Assembly: GCA_934364765.1 (NCBI GenBank)
Contig: CAKRMO010000052.1
Coordinates: 1-7,296, forward strand
Origin: an uncultured Bacteroidaceae bacterium
GTDB taxonomy: Bacteria; Bacteroidota; Bacteroidia; Bacteroidales; Bacteroidaceae
Direction of reading: 5' to 3'
Length of the DNA: 7,296 bases
Below are positions 5,574-7,296 of this stretch, one piece after another. Position 1 is the first letter of the stretch, and each line of letters starts with the position of its first letter. A program made the position numbers and the translations under genes. Under the pieces are notes generated by a model. It was given only the letters and a program-made list of their open reading frames with translations, had not been told where the DNA came from and ran no database searches.

Positions 5574-5747
5574 TTATTTGAAAACCGAGTCAGGTTTTGG
5601 CCGCGGACGGCGCAGATAGAACTGCTGCAGTTCTTTGATCGTGTAGTTGGTGCCGAATTGGCGGTTGATGAGATTGCGCGCCATACCCCAGTTCCAGCCG
5701 TGCTCGCCAACGAGCCGGTACAGGACGTCGAGTATTTCGGGCTGCAT
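5574..5747 (-). CDS. Small 57-aa protein, possibly DNA-binding
   Basis: The 57-codon frame begins MQPEILDVLYRLVGEHGW and ends at TAA. An AGGA-type ribosome binding site sits about 9 bases upstream of the ATG, and a consensus promoter lies further upstream. The first 45 residues look like two or three short helices with conserved-looking Trp and aromatic residues (HGWNWGMARNLINRQFGTNY), a pattern seen in small Myb/SANT-like or HTH proteins. The tail is Pro/Arg-rich (RRPRPKP). I do not recognise a family. Its own promoter, ribosome binding site and terminator make it a real monocistronic gene despite its size. Confidence 0.75.
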   Translation of the reverse strand: MQPEILDVLYRLVGEHGWNWGMARNLINRQFGTNYTIKELQQFYLRRPRPKPDSVFK

Positions 5748-5851
5748 ATCAGGTCATCCTTTCTGATTCTGCAAGTTTCCCGGCCGCGTGATCCGCGGTG
5801 GTGCAGCGCCGACAGGAAATGTCCCGAAATCCGGCATTGCTGCTAAGAGAC
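5748..5851 (-). promoter_or_regulatory. Long leader of the 57-aa gene
   Basis: About 100 bases separate the expected start of transcription from the ATG. A hairpin CCGCG-TGATC-CGCGG (5784-5798) lies inside, well before the ribosome binding site. No known riboswitch is recognised. The length may simply reflect an upstream promoter. Confidence 0.35.
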
Positions 5852-5880
5852 AAGATAGCATATTTCAGGCGAAAATTCAA
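5852..5880 (-). promoter_or_regulatory. Sigma-A-like promoter of the 57-aa gene
   Basis: On the minus strand, TTGAAT (5880-5875) and TATCTT (5857-5852) are separated by 17 bases. It is embedded in AT-rich DNA and points at the 57-aa gene; nothing else lies downstream before the terminator. Confidence 0.72.
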
Positions 5881-5922
5881 GGAAATAACAAAAAATCTTG
5901 TATAGGTGAGATAAAGATTTGC

Positions 5923-5963
5923 AAAAAATCCCCGGCCGACGGAAAAAACCGATAGCCGGGGAA
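5923..5963 (-). terminator. Terminator of the flavodoxin operon
   Basis: The stem is CCCCGGC (5930-5936) with GCCGGGG (5955-5961); the inner stem is CGG (5940-5942) with CCG (5949-5951). Read leftward it ends in GGGGATTTTTT. It lies about 20 bases after the lipoprotein stop. The core CCGATAGCCGGGGAAT is the same as in the terminator at 5520-5563. Confidence 0.88.
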
Positions 5964-5984
5964 TGCAATTTTGCGCCGCTGAGG

Positions 5985-6575
5985 TTATTTGCCGAGGGTC
6001 TTGACCCAGTCGGCAACTTCCTGCTGCGTGACGGCGGAGGCAAAGCGCTTGCCCGTCTGCCAGTCGCCAGTGCCGGCGAGCGCTGCGAGCTGCGTGCCGC
6101 TCTCGCCGATGTCGCTGCTGCCGGAGGTGCAGAAGGGGATGACCGTCTTGCCGGTGAAGTCATTGGCCTTGACGAACGTGTCCACCGGCCACGCGGCGAT
6201 GCCCCACCAGATCGGGTAGCCGATGTAAACGGTGTCATAGTCGGCCCAGTTCGCCACGGTCGTGGTCTTGAGCGCCACATCGCGCAGGGTCTCATCGTCG
6301 TGCTCGCGCGAGACGCGGCTGCCGGCGTTGTTGTAGTCCAGATCGGCGCTCGTGTACGGCTCGGCCGGCTCGAGTTCCAGCAGATCGCCGTCCGTCGCGG
6401 CGGCGATGGCCTCGGCCGCAGCCTTCGTGTTGCCGGTCGCGGAGAAATAGATGACGAGCGTCTTGCCGCTGGCGGCGGGGGCCGTGGTGGTCTCGGGCGT
6501 GGTGGTCTTGCTGCCGCAGGCGGCGAGACTCAGGAGCATCAGCGCGCTGACCAGCAGGGGGATGATCTTTTTCAT
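5985..6575 (-). CDS. Flavodoxin-domain lipoprotein
   Basis: This 196-aa protein starts with a lipoprotein signal peptide: MKK, a hydrophobic stretch, and lipobox LAAC with Cys20. A Thr-rich linker (22-36) follows, then a flavodoxin-family domain. FMN-binding features are visible: the phosphate loop SATGNTK (45-51), the GYPIWWG loop (119-125) and CTSGSSDIG (149-157). It should therefore be an FMN-binding electron carrier tethered to the outer face of the membrane. The partner is unknown; quinone reduction or extracellular electron transfer are only possibilities. It starts 12 bases after the cytoplasmic flavodoxin gene, in the same operon, with an AGGCGG ribosome binding site. Clostridia often carry such tandem flavodoxin pairs. 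Confidence 0.9.
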   Translation of the reverse strand: MKKIIPLLVSALMLLSLAACGSKTTTPETTTAPAASGKTLVIYFSATGNTKAAAEAIAAATDGDLLELEPAEPYTSADLDYNNAGSRVSREHDDETLRDVALKTTTVANWADYDTVYIGYPIWWGIAAWPVDTFVKANDFTGKTVIPFCTSGSSDIGESGTQLAALAGTGDWQTGKRFASAVTQQEVADWVKTLGK

Positions 6576-6587
6576 GACGGTACCGCC

Positions 6588-7064
6588 TTAGTCGTGGATG
6601 GCCGCGATCCAGCGGTCGATGGTCTTGTCCGGCGTGCGCAGCGTCGTGTCGTCAAAGTGCACGTCGAGGCCGGGCTTCACGTCCGCGCCCGGGCACAGCG
6701 CCCGCATATCCCGAATCGAGCGACCGAGCCAGCCGCCGTTCGTGGCGAAGGGGTAGACGGTCTTGCCGCCGAGGTCGTGCGCGGTCAGAAAGGCGCGCAT
6801 GGCGGGGGCACAGGTGTACCACCAGACGGGCGTGCCGAGCACGATCGTGTCGTAGCGGCTCAGGTCGATGTCCATCGGTTTCAGCTCCGGCAGAAAGCCC
6901 TGCTTGACCTCACGCTCGCCCTGTGCGACTACGTCGTCATATGAGCCGGTGTAGGGCACGACGGTGTCGATGCGGGCAATGTCGCCGCCGATGGCGGCGT
7001 GGATGCGCTCGGCGATGCGCTGCGTGTTGCCGCGGTAAGAATAGTAAAGGATCAGAGATTTCAT
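6588..7064 (-). CDS. Flavodoxin family protein, cytoplasmic
   Basis: This 158-aa flavodoxin domain has the phosphate loop SYRGNTQ (9-15), the GTPVWWYTCAP loop (77-87) and TNGGWLG (108-114), which together form the FMN site. No signal peptide is present. I chose the ATG at 7064 because GGAGG lies 8 bases upstream and the domain begins at once (MKSLILYYSYRGNT). An in-frame ATG at 7115 would add 17 residues but lies at the -10 box of the promoter. It is first in a two-gene operon with the lipoprotein version, so the pair may act inside and outside the membrane. The MerR-type promoter suggests induction by a small molecule or stress. The exact redox partner is unknown. Confidence 0.92.
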   Translation of the reverse strand: MKSLILYYSYRGNTQRIAERIHAAIGGDIARIDTVVPYTGSYDDVVAQGEREVKQGFLPELKPMDIDLSRYDTIVLGTPVWWYTCAPAMRAFLTAHDLGGKTVYPFATNGGWLGRSIRDMRALCPGADVKPGLDVHFDDTTLRTPDKTIDRWIAAIHD

Positions 7065-7106
7065 ATTGCTTACCTCCGTATTGCATATTGTTTTCAGCTT
7101 ACTGTC

Positions 7107-7137
7107 ATCATACAACCTGAAGCTGACTTTAGGTCAA
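7107..7137 (-). promoter_or_regulatory. MerR-type promoter and operator of the flavodoxin operon
   Basis: On the minus strand, -35 TTGACC (7137-7132) and -10 TATGAT (7112-7107) are 19 bases apart, two more than usual. A 20-bp dyad at 7115-7134, ACCTGAAG-CTGA-CTTTAGGT, fills the spacer. An over-long spacer with a dyad between the boxes is the mark of promoters that MerR-family activators untwist. The regulator gene is not in the window. Confidence 0.85.
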
Positions 7138-7180
7138 GATGGTGAAATGTAAATTTTTCTTGAATAAGGCGAAAGAGCGT

Positions 7181-7211
7181 AAAAAGCCCCGCACCGGTAT
7201 GGTGCAGGGCT
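7181..7211 (-). terminator. Terminator of the gene at the right edge
   Basis: The stem AGCCCCGCACC (7185-7195) pairs with GGTGCAGGGCT (7201-7211), with one mismatch as a wobble and a 5-nt loop. Read leftward it ends in TTTTTA. It lies 9 bases after the TAA of the partial gene and separates it from the flavodoxin promoter. Confidence 0.87.
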
Positions 7212-7220
7212 GTGTGATTT

Positions 7221-7296
7221 TTATCCCAGCTGGTCAAGCTCCGCCTGCCACACGGCGGTGCAGGCGTCGCTGGGCATGCGCCAGTCGCCGCGCGGG
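7221..7296 (-). CDS. C-terminus of an unrecognised protein (partial)
   Basis: The frame is open from the window edge and ends in PRGDWRMPSDACTAVWQ plus seven further residues and TAA. Codon use is GC-rich like the flavodoxins, and a strong terminator follows. The fragment is too short to assign; nothing in it looks like a MerR DNA-binding domain, though the N-terminus is outside the window. Confidence 0.6.
   Translation of the reverse strand, partial: PRGDWRMPSDACTAVWQAELDQLG

Noticed and set aside
5919..6944. 341-codon plus frame
   Set aside because: It spans two flavodoxin genes on the opposite strand and a terminator; it arises from GC-rich codon bias.

Overview
The window looks like chromosomal DNA of a moderately GC-rich Bacillota (class Clostridia; an Oscillospirales-type gut anaerobe is my best guess). 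The evidence is the strong AGGAGG-type ribosome binding sites, the hairpin plus T-run terminators, the paired small flavodoxins, and an integrase and replication module of the clostridial phage/IME type. No species-specific marker is visible.

Region 1 (2..4870) is a complete small integrated element. A tRNA-Ala(GGC) gene opens the window, and its 3' part, from the anticodon stem to just past CCA, is repeated exactly as a 54-bp direct repeat at 30..83 and 4817..4870. The repeats are offset by 4787 bp, so a circle of that size is expected on excision. All convincing element genes lie on the minus strand. A tyrosine recombinase with all catalytic residues sits at the right end, followed by a 36-aa ORF and a terminator. 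A second leftward operon has its own sigma-A-like promoter and encodes an excisionase-like wing-HTH protein, a Cys-cluster phage-type protein, a winged-helix replisome organizer, a DnaC-like helicase loader and an unrecognised 145-codon protein. Copies of AAAGTGTCAACA near both ends look like integrase arm-binding sites. The organizer gene contains three 15-bp near-palindromic repeats next to an AT-rich tract with four 16-17-bp repeats, an arrangement like the lambda O-gene origin. I find no capsid, packaging, relaxase, repressor or cargo gene. The element is therefore best described as a minimal integrate-excise-replicate module: a phage-satellite-like or IME-like element, or a strongly reduced prophage.

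Region 2 (4871..5983) is flanking chromosome. It holds the original tRNA terminator (a 30-bp perfect palindrome), an AT-rich gene for a membrane-anchored protein, and a convergent 57-aa gene with its own promoter. Two related hairpin terminators sharing a CCCCGGC...CCGATAGCCGGGG core are also here.

Region 3 (5985..7296) is a leftward operon of two flavodoxin-family proteins, the first cytoplasmic and the second a predicted lipoprotein. It is preceded by a promoter with a 19-bp spacer filled by a 20-bp dyad, the signature of MerR-family control. The 3' end of an unrecognised gene and its terminator close the window.
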